The notes: generated by a model from the letters alone, not told the origin. 64,000 nucleotides of DNA from Chloroflexota bacterium (GCA_019637815.1 JAHBUZ010000002.1:124001-188000), one strand, 5' to 3'; positions 33,021 through 40,999 are shown, numbered from the stretch's first letter. Numbers and translations are program-made.

Positions 33021-33878
33021 CCCTGGGCGACTGCGCCGCGTCCTGCCGTTCGATCCGTTGGTCCCTCGGCGAGCAGACCCCCGCGTCCCAGGCAATGCCC
33101 CCTCGAGCGCACCGGAGCGGGAGCCTTCCACGAGGAGCCGCATCGCAGCCTCCGCCCGGTCCGGATCGCGCGCCATGACCGCGTCGAGGACAGCGCGATG
33201 CAGGGGCAGGCTGAACTCGAGGAAGTCCTCCCACGCCCAGGTGTCGCGGATGGTCGCCTGGAGGCCGGCATGGAGCGCCGGGCCGAACGCACCCACGAGC
33301 TGGATCAGGTAGTCGTTGTGGGTGGCCGCGACGAGCATGCCGTGGAACAGGACGTCAGCCTTGAGGTAGCTCGACTCGTCGCTGTTGCTCCCCATGTCCT
33401 CGAACGCCGCCTGGATGTCCCGCAGCTCGCGGCCATCGGCATGCTCGGCCGCGAGCCGCGCTGCACCAGGTTCGATGATGTGTCGGATCTCGAACACGCT
33501 GCGCAGGAAGCCCTCGTCGCGACCGGCCTCGGTCTGCCATGCGAGGACGTCCGGGTCCAGGATGTGCCAGCTGGATCGAGGCAGGACGACGGTGCCTCGC
33601 TTGGGTCTCGATTCGACGAGGCCCTTGGCGATCAGGACGCGGGTCGCCTCGCGGACGACCGTCCGGCTCACGTTCAGGAGCCGACTCAGCTCGCCCTGCT
33701 CCGGCAGGATCTCACCCGGTGTCAGCTCTCCGGTGACGATCCGCCGACCGATCCGCTGGACGACGGTCGCATGGATCCCGGCGGGCAAGTCGCCGGCCCC
33801 CATGTAGCGCTCGACAGCATCGGCGGCGATACCGTCCGATTGGCCACTCGGCTTGGACGCGGCCAATGAGCTACTCAT
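33018..33878 (-). CDS. GntR-family (FCD/FadR type) transcriptional regulator
   Basis: 286 residues. The winged helix (about 33-100) has VVQRIGRRIVTGELTPGEILPEQ and LSRLLNVSRTVVREATRVL. The FCD ligand domain (about 120-260) has VFEIRHIIEPGAARLAAEHA, FHGMLVAATHN and HRAVLDAVMARD, with the Asp/His residues that bind metal and a carboxylate ligand. A basic unstructured tail follows. Regulators of this group sense sugar acids or their breakdown products. Its own -10 box TACAAT and start codon overlap a small palindrome, which suggests autoregulation. It is the best candidate to bind the TATCATA-type sites across the island. Confidence 0.92.
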   Translation of the reverse strand: MSSSLAASKPSGQSDGIAADAVERYMGAGDLPAGIHATVVQRIGRRIVTGELTPGEILPEQGELSRLLNVSRTVVREATRVLIAKGLVESRPKRGTVVLPRSSWHILDPDVLAWQTEAGRDEGFLRSVFEIRHIIEPGAARLAAEHADGRELRDIQAAFEDMGSNSDESSYLKADVLFHGMLVAATHNDYLIQLVGAFGPALHAGLQATIRDTWAWEDFLEFSLPLHRAVLDAVMARDPDRAEAAMRLLVEGSRSGALEGALPGTRGSARRGTNGSNGRTRRSRPG

Positions 33879-33891
33879 AGTATCTATTGTA
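33877..33891 (-). promoter_or_regulatory. leaderless promoter and autoregulatory palindrome of the GntR gene
   Basis: On the minus strand TACAAT (33891-33886) is followed by seven bases and ATG 33878. The palindrome ATAG-TAT-CTAT (33877-33887) covers the -10 edge, the predicted start and the start codon. There is no Shine-Dalgarno sequence. Confidence 0.6.
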
Positions 33892-33929
33892 CCGGTCCGA
33901 GCCCGTCACGCCCATGGTCCCGGCCCTGA

Positions 33930-34856
33930 TCAGTAGTGACGGGACGGCTCGATGACCCCCAGTAGCTCCCGCCCGGCGCGGTAGCGCTCGACGTTCGCCG
34001 CGATGCGCTCGCTGAGCGCCGCGCGAAAGGTCTCGGCCGAGTTGGAGCTGTGCGAGGTGATGATGCAGCTCGGCAGGTCCCACAGCGGGTGACCGTCCGG
34101 GAGTGGCTCCGGATCCGTCACGTCGAGACCGGCTCCGGCGATCCGCCCGCTTCGGAGCGCATGTACCAGGTCGTCCGTGACCACATGCCGTCCGCGCGCC
34201 ACGTTGATGAGGACCGCGGATGGCTTCATCGCCTGCAGCTGTGGCGCACCGATCAGGCTGTCCAGCTCGTCGGTCAAGGGGACGGCGAGATAGACGATGT
34301 CAGCCGTCGCGAGCTCGGCCCCGAGCGCCTCCATGGTGGCGGTCCGGTCGGCCCAGCGCACGGCCGCCGGGTCGCGACGGATCACCGTGATCCGGACACC
34401 GAATGGGGCCAGGTGGCGCGCCAGTGTCTCGCCGATGCCGCCCCCGCCGACGATGAGGACATCCGAGCCGGCCAGGGGTCGGATCTCGGTGTGTGTCCAT
34501 GTCCGGCTGCCTGCAGCGGTCTTCAGATGGCGCAACAGCCCCAGCGTCAGGGCGAGGGCCTGCTCCGCCACGGTCTGGGAGAACGCCCCTTTGGCGCACG
34601 TCCAAGTCCGCCGTTCATCGATGAGGTGGGCGAACGACTCGATACCGGCGGTGGGGAGCTGGACCCACCGGATGCCATCGAGCGGAGCGAGGGTCGACTC
34701 GAGGGCCGGTGCGCCACCGCCGAACCAGACCAGGGCTTCCGCCTCGTCGAGCGGCCCGAGGTCCCCGCCACCGCGATGGACCGCATCCTCGACCCACGAC
34801 GGCGCGCCCTCAGGGGCGATGGCGAACCTCGCGCTGGCCACGCGGTCGCTGCTCAC
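33930..34856 (-). CDS. D-2-hydroxyacid dehydrogenase (NAD(P)-dependent)
   Basis: 308 residues of the D-isomer-specific 2-hydroxyacid dehydrogenase family. The NAD motif is VLIVGGGGIGETLARHL. The catalytic Arg is in INVARGRHV, the Glu in LDVTDPEPLP and the His in SCIITSHSSN. It would reduce a 2-keto acid or oxidise its D-hydroxy form. The GTG start overlaps the stop of the first DapA-type gene (GTGA), so lyase and reductase are coupled: the lyase may release a small keto-acid or aldehyde acid that this enzyme reduces. Confidence 0.9.
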   Translation of the reverse strand: MSSDRVASARFAIAPEGAPSWVEDAVHRGGGDLGPLDEAEALVWFGGGAPALESTLAPLDGIRWVQLPTAGIESFAHLIDERRTWTCAKGAFSQTVAEQALALTLGLLRHLKTAAGSRTWTHTEIRPLAGSDVLIVGGGGIGETLARHLAPFGVRITVIRRDPAAVRWADRTATMEALGAELATADIVYLAVPLTDELDSLIGAPQLQAMKPSAVLINVARGRHVVTDDLVHALRSGRIAGAGLDVTDPEPLPDGHPLWDLPSCIITSHSSNSAETFRAALSERIAANVERYRAGRELLGVIEPSRHY

Positions 34857-35791
34857 GATCGGTCGTCGCGTGACGCGAGCCAGCCCGGATCAGCCTTCGC
34901 GACGATCGCCCGGACCGCCGCACGCTGCGCCTCGTCGAGTGGCACGAGGGGCGGGCGTGGCCCACCGACGGCCCATCCGAGCTCCCCCATCGCCACGTGG
35001 AGCGCGCACAGCCAGTACCCCTGGTCGAACAGCCGCGCCAGGTCCGTGGTCTCGTCCTGCAGCTGATGTGCACGAGCGCGTTGCCCGGGGTCCGCGGCGG
35101 CCTCCGACAGGGCACGGACCAGTCGCGGCGCGATGTTGCTGAGCGAGGTCACCGATCCGTCCGCGCCCGCCCAGATGGACGGTCCGAGGAGCTGCTCACG
35201 CCCCTGGAGGACGCGGAACCGTTCGCCTCGGATCCGCAGGAGCTCCGCGAACAGGAACGGATCCCCGCTCGAGTCCTTGATGCCGACGATTCTCGGGTGC
35301 TCCGCGAGCGTCCGGATCACCGAGAGCCCCAGCGAGTTGTGCGTACTCTGGGGGACGTTGTAGAGCATGATCGGCACGGGTGCTGCATCCGCGACCTCGG
35401 TGAAGTGTCGCGTGAGGCCGGCGTCCGGGACCGCGAAGTAGTAGGGCGTCGTGACGACGAGGATGTCGGCCCCCAGCGAACCGAACCGCTCGATGCGGGC
35501 GAGCGTGCGCTCCAGGCCGACGTCGCCCACGCCGAGGTACACGGGGACCGCACCACCGACCTCGTCGATCGCGACCCGAGCCACCTCGAGGGCCGTCTCC
35601 TCGGGCAACGCCGGCATCTCGCCCGACGTCCCGAGCACGAAGACCCCGTCGACATCGAGCAGCAGGCGTCGAAGCATCGCCCGCAGCACCGACGTGTCGA
35701 CGGAGCCGTCGTCGGCGATCGGGCTGACGACCGGTGCGATGACCCCGTGCGGCAGCACCTCGGCCTGGGTCTGTCGGTCGGGCGCGGTCAT
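34853..35791 (-). CDS. DapA-family lyase (aldolase/dehydratase), canonical active site
   Basis: 312 residues, TIM-barrel of the DHDPS/N-acetylneuraminate lyase family. Key residues are present: GTSGE (54-58), Tyr144 in LYNVP and the Schiff-base Lys172 in GIKDSSGD. A role in lysine synthesis is unlikely in this catabolic setting; cleavage or dehydration of a 2-keto-3-deoxy sugar acid is more probable. It overlaps both neighbouring genes (ATGA and GTGA). It is paired with a second, divergent family member. Confidence 0.88.
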   Translation of the reverse strand: MTAPDRQTQAEVLPHGVIAPVVSPIADDGSVDTSVLRAMLRRLLLDVDGVFVLGTSGEMPALPEETALEVARVAIDEVGGAVPVYLGVGDVGLERTLARIERFGSLGADILVVTTPYYFAVPDAGLTRHFTEVADAAPVPIMLYNVPQSTHNSLGLSVIRTLAEHPRIVGIKDSSGDPFLFAELLRIRGERFRVLQGREQLLGPSIWAGADGSVTSLSNIAPRLVRALSEAAADPGQRARAHQLQDETTDLARLFDQGYWLCALHVAMGELGWAVGGPRPPLVPLDEAQRAAVRAIVAKADPGWLASRDDRS

Positions 35792-36720
35792 GGCTGCCCC
35801 ACGGGCCGCCACCCGAGCTCCTCGTGCAGGACGATGGCATCCTCGATGAGCTCCGCGGCGATCCGATGGTGGTAGGCGTCGTACGGGAGCCCCGGATCCC
35901 GGAGACGCGCCGTCCGGTAGATCCCCTGGCGGACGGCGAGCAGCTTCAGGAACTGGTTCGAGATGTCGATGTGCTGGTTCTGCCATCCCAGGATCGGGAG
36001 CAGGCGGTCGAACAGCGCACGTGCCGAATCCCGCTCGCCCGCCGCGTAGCGCCGCATGATCTCCACCAGCGGCCAGTGCAGGCCACCGGGCATGATCGCG
36101 TGGACACCCCGATCGAGCGCCTCGATGAGCTGCGGGATCGCCCACCCACCCGAGACGTTCAGCCGATGACCGGTCGCCTCCAGGATGGCCGTGTACTTGC
36201 TGCCAGCGGGGACCGTCTCCACCTTGATGCAGCGGAACGCATCGACCTCCTCGAACAGACGCACGATCGTGTCGACCGGCAAGCCCGGTGCACCCCATTC
36301 GAGGTCCTGGATCATGAGCATCGGCGGATCCGCCTCGCAGACGGCGCCGAAGAAGTCGAGCACCGCGGGCTCGTCCCGGATGATCGGGAACGGCACCTGG
36401 ACGAGGACGCCCGCTGCGCCTTCGCTCACCGCGAACTCGGCCATCGCGCGTGCTTCACGAGGGTCCTCGGAGCTGCATCCCACGATGACCGGGATCGACC
36501 TGGGGACCTGCGCCACGGTCGCACGAACGATGGCGTGGCGTTCCGCCGTCGTCAGACGGCTGACCTCACTGGCGACCACCGGCACGAGCATCCCGCTGAC
36601 CCCGGCGTTGATCCGGTCCTCCAGCGATCGGGCGAGGGACTCCATGTCGACCCTGCCGTCCTCATCGAACGGCGTCTGCGGGATCGCGACGACCCCGAAC
36701 AGGGGGTACAGCTCCTTCAT
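35788..36720 (-). CDS. DapA-family lyase with altered active site
   Basis: 310 residues of the same fold as its neighbour, but divergent. The Schiff-base Lys is kept (Lys166 in CIKVETVP). The usual Tyr motif YNxP is replaced by MIQDLEW, and the GTTGE signature by VVASEVS. Such changes are seen in family members that do other keto-acid chemistry. The C-terminal part has a long helix with GIYRTARLRDPG. It is the first gene of the lyase-lyase-dehydrogenase operon, divergent from the cupin-SDR pair; its promoter lies in the 36776-36795 palindrome. Confidence 0.82.
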   Translation of the reverse strand: MKELYPLFGVVAIPQTPFDEDGRVDMESLARSLEDRINAGVSGMLVPVVASEVSRLTTAERHAIVRATVAQVPRSIPVIVGCSSEDPREARAMAEFAVSEGAAGVLVQVPFPIIRDEPAVLDFFGAVCEADPPMLMIQDLEWGAPGLPVDTIVRLFEEVDAFRCIKVETVPAGSKYTAILEATGHRLNVSGGWAIPQLIEALDRGVHAIMPGGLHWPLVEIMRRYAAGERDSARALFDRLLPILGWQNQHIDISNQFLKLLAVRQGIYRTARLRDPGLPYDAYHHRIAAELIEDAIVLHEELGWRPVGQP

Positions 36721-36775
36721 CGGATGACCTCGAAGCGCATGTCCGTTGCCCAGCGGTCGTCACCATGCGAGTCGC

Positions 36776-36795
36776 ATAATACCATATGGTATGAT
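36776..36795. promoter_or_regulatory. 20-bp palindrome covering both -10 boxes of a divergent promoter
   Basis: ATAATACCAT-ATGGTATGAT has one mismatched pair; the core ATACCATATGGTAT (36779-36792) is perfect. TATGAT (36790-36795, plus) and TATTAT (36781-36776, minus) are good -10 boxes for the cupin-SDR and DapA operons. A protein bound here would block both. Confidence 0.65.
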
Positions 36796-36829
36796 GGATT
36801 AGGCAGAGCCTTCGCACGATGGGGGAGTG

Positions 36830-37177
36830 ATGTCGGGCACGACACCACCGACGAGGTACCTGGAGCTCGAGGCGATCCACTGGGAGGAGATCGTGCCGGG
36901 CGCGCGGGCGCACCTGCTCTGGGAGGGCGCGGGTGGCTGGCCCCGGATCGCGCTCGTGCGACTGGAGCCAGGGACGGTCGTGCCCAGACACCGTCACACG
37001 GCCTTGGAGCGTGTGGTGGTCATCGAGGGGTCCGTCGAGGACGAATACGGCGAGTGCCGACCCGGCGGGACGGCAGGGCGTCCGGTCGGTTGCACCCATA
37101 GCCTGCACACGTCGGAGCGTGTCCTCATGGTGGCGGTCGCCGACGGTCCGATCGAGTTCGATGACGTCGATGGATGA
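36830..37177 (+). CDS. small cupin protein
   Basis: 115 residues, one cupin barrel: VRLEPGTVVPRHRHTALERVVVIEGSV carries His ligands (HRHT) and the acidic residue of motif 1; motif 2 (THSLHTSERVLMVAV) is shorter and keeps one His. ATG 36830 follows GGGGGAG; a GTG three bases earlier is the only alternative. It overlaps the SDR gene start. It may act as a sugar-acid isomerase, lyase or sensor, but no specific function is visible. Confidence 0.82.
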   Translation: MSGTTPPTRYLELEAIHWEEIVPGARAHLLWEGAGGWPRIALVRLEPGTVVPRHRHTALERVVVIEGSVEDEYGECRPGGTAGRPVGCTHSLHTSERVLMVAVADGPIEFDDVDG

Positions 37178-37931
37178 CACAGGGGCCCAGCGCGTCGCGG
37201 TGGTGACCGGCGGAGGGTCGGGCATCGGTCGCGCGGTCGCTCGGGGCCTCTGCCGTGCCGGATACCACGTGGTCATCGTGGGCCGACGCCCGGATCGGTT
37301 GAGGGAGACCGCGTCCGACCAGGGGCCGCCCGGCTCGATCACGCCGCTCGTCGCAGATGTCACGGATGCCGCGCAGGTCGCAGAAGCCTTCCGGTCCATC
37401 GAGGAGCGATCCGGTCGCCTGGACCTCCTGTTCAACAATGCCGGTGCGTGGGCTCCGGCGGTACCGATCGACGAGATCGACCCCGATGACTGGCGGCGTG
37501 TCGTCGAGGTCAACCTCACGGGTGCGTTCCTATGCACGCAGCACGCCGTGCGGCTCATGCGAGGCCAGCGGCCACCGGGGGGACGGATCATCAACAACGG
37601 GTCGGTGTCGGCGCAGGTGCCGCGGCCGCACGCAGCGGCGTACACCGCGGCCAAGCACGCCATCACGGGCCTGACCAAGGCCACTGCCCTCGACGGTCGG
37701 CCATTCGCCATCGCGTGCGGCCAGATCGACCTGGGGAACGCGAGGACCGACCAGACCGTTGCGCAGTCGACAGGCGTGCTCCAGGCAGACGGCTCCATGC
37801 GGCCGGAGGCCACTATGGACGTCGAGAGTGTCGTGCGGGCCGTGCTGATGATGGCCGCGCTGCCACTCGAAGCGAATGTCCAGTCGCTGACCGTGATCGC
37901 GACCGGCATGCCGTTCATCGGACGCGGGTGA
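37170..37931 (+). CDS. short-chain dehydrogenase/reductase
   Basis: 253 residues. The cofactor motif TGGGSGIG, NNAG (in LLFNNAGAW), the catalytic Ser (INNGSVSA) and YTAAK are all present, so it is an active classical SDR. ATG 37170 lies inside the cupin gene's 3' end; ATG 37161 is also possible. The C-terminus (VIATGMPFIGRG) is typical of sugar-acid or hydroxy-acid SDRs. It probably oxidises a hydroxyl of the same compound the cupin acts on. A promoter for the ABC transporter starts 40 bases after its stop. Confidence 0.9.
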   Translation: MDDTGAQRVAVVTGGGSGIGRAVARGLCRAGYHVVIVGRRPDRLRETASDQGPPGSITPLVADVTDAAQVAEAFRSIEERSGRLDLLFNNAGAWAPAVPIDEIDPDDWRRVVEVNLTGAFLCTQHAVRLMRGQRPPGGRIINNGSVSAQVPRPHAAAYTAAKHAITGLTKATALDGRPFAIACGQIDLGNARTDQTVAQSTGVLQADGSMRPEATMDVESVVRAVLMMAALPLEANVQSLTVIATGMPFIGRG

Positions 37932-37971
37932 GGTCGTCCGGCGACCGGTCGGCTCGCGCACCAAAACGCGC

Positions 37972-38000
37972 TTGACACCTATCATATTATGAAATACGGT
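37972..38000 (+). promoter_or_regulatory. promoter of the ABC transporter with an operator in its spacer
   Basis: TTGACA (37972-37977), a 17-base spacer and TACGGT (37995-38000). The spacer contains TATCATATTATGA, whose part TCATA-T-TATGA (37982-37992) is a perfect inverted repeat. A consensus -35 with an operator between the two boxes suggests tight repression and strong induction. Confidence 0.68.
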
Positions 38001-38042
38001 TGCGATACGGGCACCGGATGGGTGCGATCCGGAGGAGGTTCC

Positions 38043-38138
38043 ATGTTCACCAGGCTGCCGATGGCACCAGACGGCGACCCCGGCGCGGCGGCGGTGTGCG
38101 ACTCGACGTCGACGAACAGCGGCGCACCGAGTGTCTGA
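38043..38138 (+). CDS. 31-residue leader ORF before the ABC permease gene
   Basis: ATG 38043 follows GGAGGAGG with four bases between, the best ribosome binding site of this transcript. The ORF (MFTRLPMAPDGDPG and 17 more residues) ends at 38138 and overlaps the permease GTG by eight bases, so it probably couples or sets permease translation. It shares the MA..PDG.P pattern with the leader ORF at 23035. No family is recognised, and a real small protein cannot be excluded. Confidence 0.5.
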   Translation: MFTRLPMAPDGDPGAAAVCDSTSTNSGAPSV

Positions 38139-38970
38139 CCAGGGGGCTGCGATCGTGGACCGTGGCGGCGCGCCCGTCGATGTCCCCAGCCCGGGCCCAG
38201 GTGGTACGCGACGTCAGCGACTCGCTGCCGTCGCGATCCCTGCCGTCGCGTTCATCGTCCTGATCGTGGTCTGGGAGATCGCGATCCGCGCCTTCCGCGT
38301 GCCGATCTACCTCGCGCCAGCGCCGAGTGCCATCCTCCCGGCCATCATCGAGCACGGGCCCTCGCTCGTGGCAGGCGCGTGGATCACGATCCAGGAGGTC
38401 ATCGTCGGCTTCGCGATCGCGGTCGTCCTGGCGATCCCCCTCGCGTACATCCTCGCCACGTCGCGGTTCATGGAGCAGGCCCTCTACCCGATCATCGTGT
38501 TCTTCCAGCTGATCCCGAAGATCGCCGTCGCTCCGCTCCTCCTCATCTGGTTCGGCTTCGGGATGTCATCGAAGATCGTCCTGGTGACGGTGGTCTGCTT
38601 CTTCCCAGTGCTGGTCGACTCGATGACGGGGTTCAAGGCCCTCAACCCACGTCTGCTGTATCTCACGAAGTCGATGGGAGCGAGCCCGCTCCAGACCCTG
38701 TGGTACGTGCGCCTTCCGGCTGCGATGCCGTTCATCTTCTCCGGGCTCAAGATCGCGGCCGTCTTCGCCACGACCGCCGCGATCGTCGGCGAGATGATCG
38801 GTGCCAACAGCGGTCTCGGATACCTGCTCCTGCGCGGCAGCGGGAACCTGAACACCCCCCTGGTCTTCGCAGCGCTTGCCGCCATGAGCGTGATCGGGAT
38901 CCTCTGTAGCTATCTCGTGTCCGCCGTCGAATGGGCGGTGATGCCGTGGCAGCGGCACCGGGACGAGTAG
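38131..38970 (+). CDS. ABC transporter permease, NitT/TauT (SsuC) type
   Basis: 279 residues with six membrane helices. The cytoplasmic EAA loop is recognisable as KSMGASPLQTLWYVRLPAAMPF. The arrangement, with IYLAPAPSAILPAI before the second helix and LGYLLLRGSG near the end, is that of the SsuC/TauC/ThiX family, which imports sulfonates, nitrate, pyrimidines or aromatic acids. The GTG start lies inside the leader ORF. The ligand here may be an organic acid of the island. Confidence 0.9.
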   Translation: MSDQGAAIVDRGGAPVDVPSPGPGGTRRQRLAAVAIPAVAFIVLIVVWEIAIRAFRVPIYLAPAPSAILPAIIEHGPSLVAGAWITIQEVIVGFAIAVVLAIPLAYILATSRFMEQALYPIIVFFQLIPKIAVAPLLLIWFGFGMSSKIVLVTVVCFFPVLVDSMTGFKALNPRLLYLTKSMGASPLQTLWYVRLPAAMPFIFSGLKIAAVFATTAAIVGEMIGANSGLGYLLLRGSGNLNTPLVFAALAAMSVIGILCSYLVSAVEWAVMPWQRHRDE

Positions 38971-39071
38971 ACCCACCAAGCTGGTCGGAAGGAGGGATCG
39001 ATCCGAGCGTTCACGGCCACCAACCCAGCCAACGTGTCCAGCTGGTCGTTCGGCGACCAAGGAGGAGTGCA

Positions 39072-40124
39072 GTGATCTCGAAAGCGACGCACGGGTGGGG
39101 CGCGCGCAGGCTCGCCATCCTGGGCGCGGTCGCGGTCGTCGCGACCGCAGCGACCACCGTCAGCAGTCCGGATCTCGCAACGGCACAGGGGTCCGAGTCC
39201 GCGGAGCTCAAGCCGATCAGCCTGATCCTCAACGGTCCGGCCGCGGGATCGAGCAGCGGGTTCATGTACGCGAAGAGCCTGGGTCTCTATGAGGCACAGG
39301 GCCTGGATGTCAGGATCGATGAGAGTGCCGGGTCGGGCATCGCCGCGAACGCCCTCGCTGCCGGTCAGTACGACTTCGCGTTCGCCAATGCGCCGACCGT
39401 GATGCTGACGATGTCGCAGGGTGCGGAGATGAAGCTCCTGTCCATCATCCATCAGAGCAACGGGTTCGCGATCATCTCCCTCACCGAATCCGACATCAAC
39501 GAGCTGGCCGACCTGGAGGGCAAGTGGGTCGCTGCGGCGCCCGCGACGGCGCAGCTCTCGATCTTCGACGCGGTCCTTGGCTCGAATGGGCTGACCGACA
39601 AGGTGAACGTCGTGAACATCGATGCGTCGGCCCTCGAGGCGGCGTTGCTGGAGCGACGCGTCGACGCCATCCTTGGCGCCGCCGTGGCCAACAGCATCAA
39701 TCTCCGTGCCATCGGTGCGGACGTGACGGACCTCCTCTTCAGCGACATGGGCGTTCCGACCGTCGGCCTTGGGATCGCCACGAGTGATGCTCTGATCGCC
39801 AACGATCCGGAGACCGTTCGCAAGTTCATGGCGGCCTCCATCGAGGGCTGGGACCGAGCGCGACAGGATCCCGCAGCGGTCGCCGCTGCGGTCTTCGAGC
39901 AGTTCCCGGCCGGACAGTCGGAGTCGACCCTGCTGGCCCAGACCGAGGCCGTGACGACCCTGTCACTGTGTGTTCCGGGTGCCGTCAGCCTGGGTCGTCC
40001 ATCCCAGGAGCTCCTGGACATCAGCTTCGACCTGCTGGTCCAGTACCAGGATCTCCCGGCGGAGCCACCGATCGACGAGTACTTCGACTGGTCGTTCCTG
40101 CCGGACCCGGCGCCTTCGTGCTGA
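39072..40124 (+). CDS. ABC transporter substrate-binding protein (NMT1/SsuA-like)
   Basis: 350 residues with a Sec signal ending near LATAQG. The mature part is the two-lobed NMT1/SsuA fold: PISLILNGPAAGSSSGFMYAKSLGLYEAQGLDVRI, DFAFANAPTVMLTMSQGAEM and GKWVAAAPATAQLSIFDAVL. These proteins bind small organic ligands such as sulfonates or thiamine precursors. The GTG start has GGAGGAG four bases before it. It sits between permease and ATPase genes and overlaps the ATPase start by seven bases. Confidence 0.9.
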   Translation: MISKATHGWGARRLAILGAVAVVATAATTVSSPDLATAQGSESAELKPISLILNGPAAGSSSGFMYAKSLGLYEAQGLDVRIDESAGSGIAANALAAGQYDFAFANAPTVMLTMSQGAEMKLLSIIHQSNGFAIISLTESDINELADLEGKWVAAAPATAQLSIFDAVLGSNGLTDKVNVVNIDASALEAALLERRVDAILGAAVANSINLRAIGADVTDLLFSDMGVPTVGLGIATSDALIANDPETVRKFMAASIEGWDRARQDPAAVAAAVFEQFPAGQSESTLLAQTEAVTTLSLCVPGAVSLGRPSQELLDISFDLLVQYQDLPAEPPIDEYFDWSFLPDPAPSC

Positions 40125-40930
40125 CCGCTCCCACCCACGCCCGGGCCGCCGGCTCGGGCGTGGGGATCGACGTTCGGAACGTCTCGAAGACCTATGTGAC
40201 GAGGTCCGCGGGCAGCATGCTCGCGCTGGCGCCGGTGGACCTCTCGCTTCGCCCCGGCGAGTTCGTCAGCATCGTCGGCCCGAGCGGATGCGGCAAGAGC
40301 ACGTTGCTGCTCATCGTCGCAGGACTCCTGTCGGCGACGCAGGGCGAGATCCGGATCGATGGCGAGCGATTGACGAAGCCCCTGACGGACGTCGGTATCG
40401 TCTTCCAGGACGACCTGTTGCTCGACTTCCGGACCACGCTCGACAACGTGCTGCTCCAGAGCGATATCCGTCGTGCGCCGGACCGCCCGGAAGCCGAGGC
40501 GACCGCTCGTGGACTGCTTCGTCAGCTGGGCCTGGAGGGTGCCGAGCGGAAGTACCCGCACCAGCTGTCGGGTGGCATGCGGCAGCGGGCGTCGCTCGCC
40601 CGGGCACTCGTCCACGACCCGTCCATCCTGTTGATGGACGAGCCGTTCGGCGCGCTCGATGCCCTCACTCGCACCCAGATGCGCCGTGACCTGGAACAGC
40701 TCTGGCTCGAACGCCAGAAGACCGTGCTGTTCATCACGCACGGCGTCGAGGAGGCGGTCGGTCTGTCGGACCGGGTCATCGTCATGTCGCCGTCGCCCGG
40801 GCGGATCGTCGAGGACATCACGGTGGAGCTACCCCGACCGCGACCGGTCGAGCTCGGCGACGACCGCGCGTACACGGAATACACCGACCGCATCTATCGG
40901 ATCTTCCACGATCACGGCGTCCTTCGGTAG
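40118..40930 (+). CDS. ABC transporter ATP-binding protein, NitT/TauT type
   Basis: 270 residues. Walker A GPSGCGKST, Q-loop GIVFQDD, signature LSGGMRQRASLARAL, Walker B ILLMDEPFGALD and the switch His in FITHGVEEAV are all intact. The short C-terminus without a regulatory domain fits SsuB/TauB. It completes a three-gene importer with the permease and binding protein. The gene converges on a HAD hydrolase gene with 69 bases between. Confidence 0.93.
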   Translation: MLTAPTHARAAGSGVGIDVRNVSKTYVTRSAGSMLALAPVDLSLRPGEFVSIVGPSGCGKSTLLLIVAGLLSATQGEIRIDGERLTKPLTDVGIVFQDDLLLDFRTTLDNVLLQSDIRRAPDRPEAEATARGLLRQLGLEGAERKYPHQLSGGMRQRASLARALVHDPSILLMDEPFGALDALTRTQMRRDLEQLWLERQKTVLFITHGVEEAVGLSDRVIVMSPSPGRIVEDITVELPRPRPVELGDDRAYTEYTDRIYRIFHDHGVLR

Positions 40931-40999
40931 TCCGCCGCCGGCGTTGGCCGGGGTGATGCGCCATGTCCGGGCCGGCCGCCCTGGGCGATCCCTGACCCG

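Noticed and set aside
34853..35791. DapA-family gene as lysine-pathway dihydrodipicolinate synthase
   Set aside because: It is in a sugar-acid operon beside a second family member and a hydroxyacid dehydrogenase, with no lysine genes.
40946..40977. GGCCGG/CCGGCC repeat after the ABC ATPase gene as a terminator
   Set aside because: Six-base GC arms with a 20-base loop are expected by chance in DNA this rich in GC.
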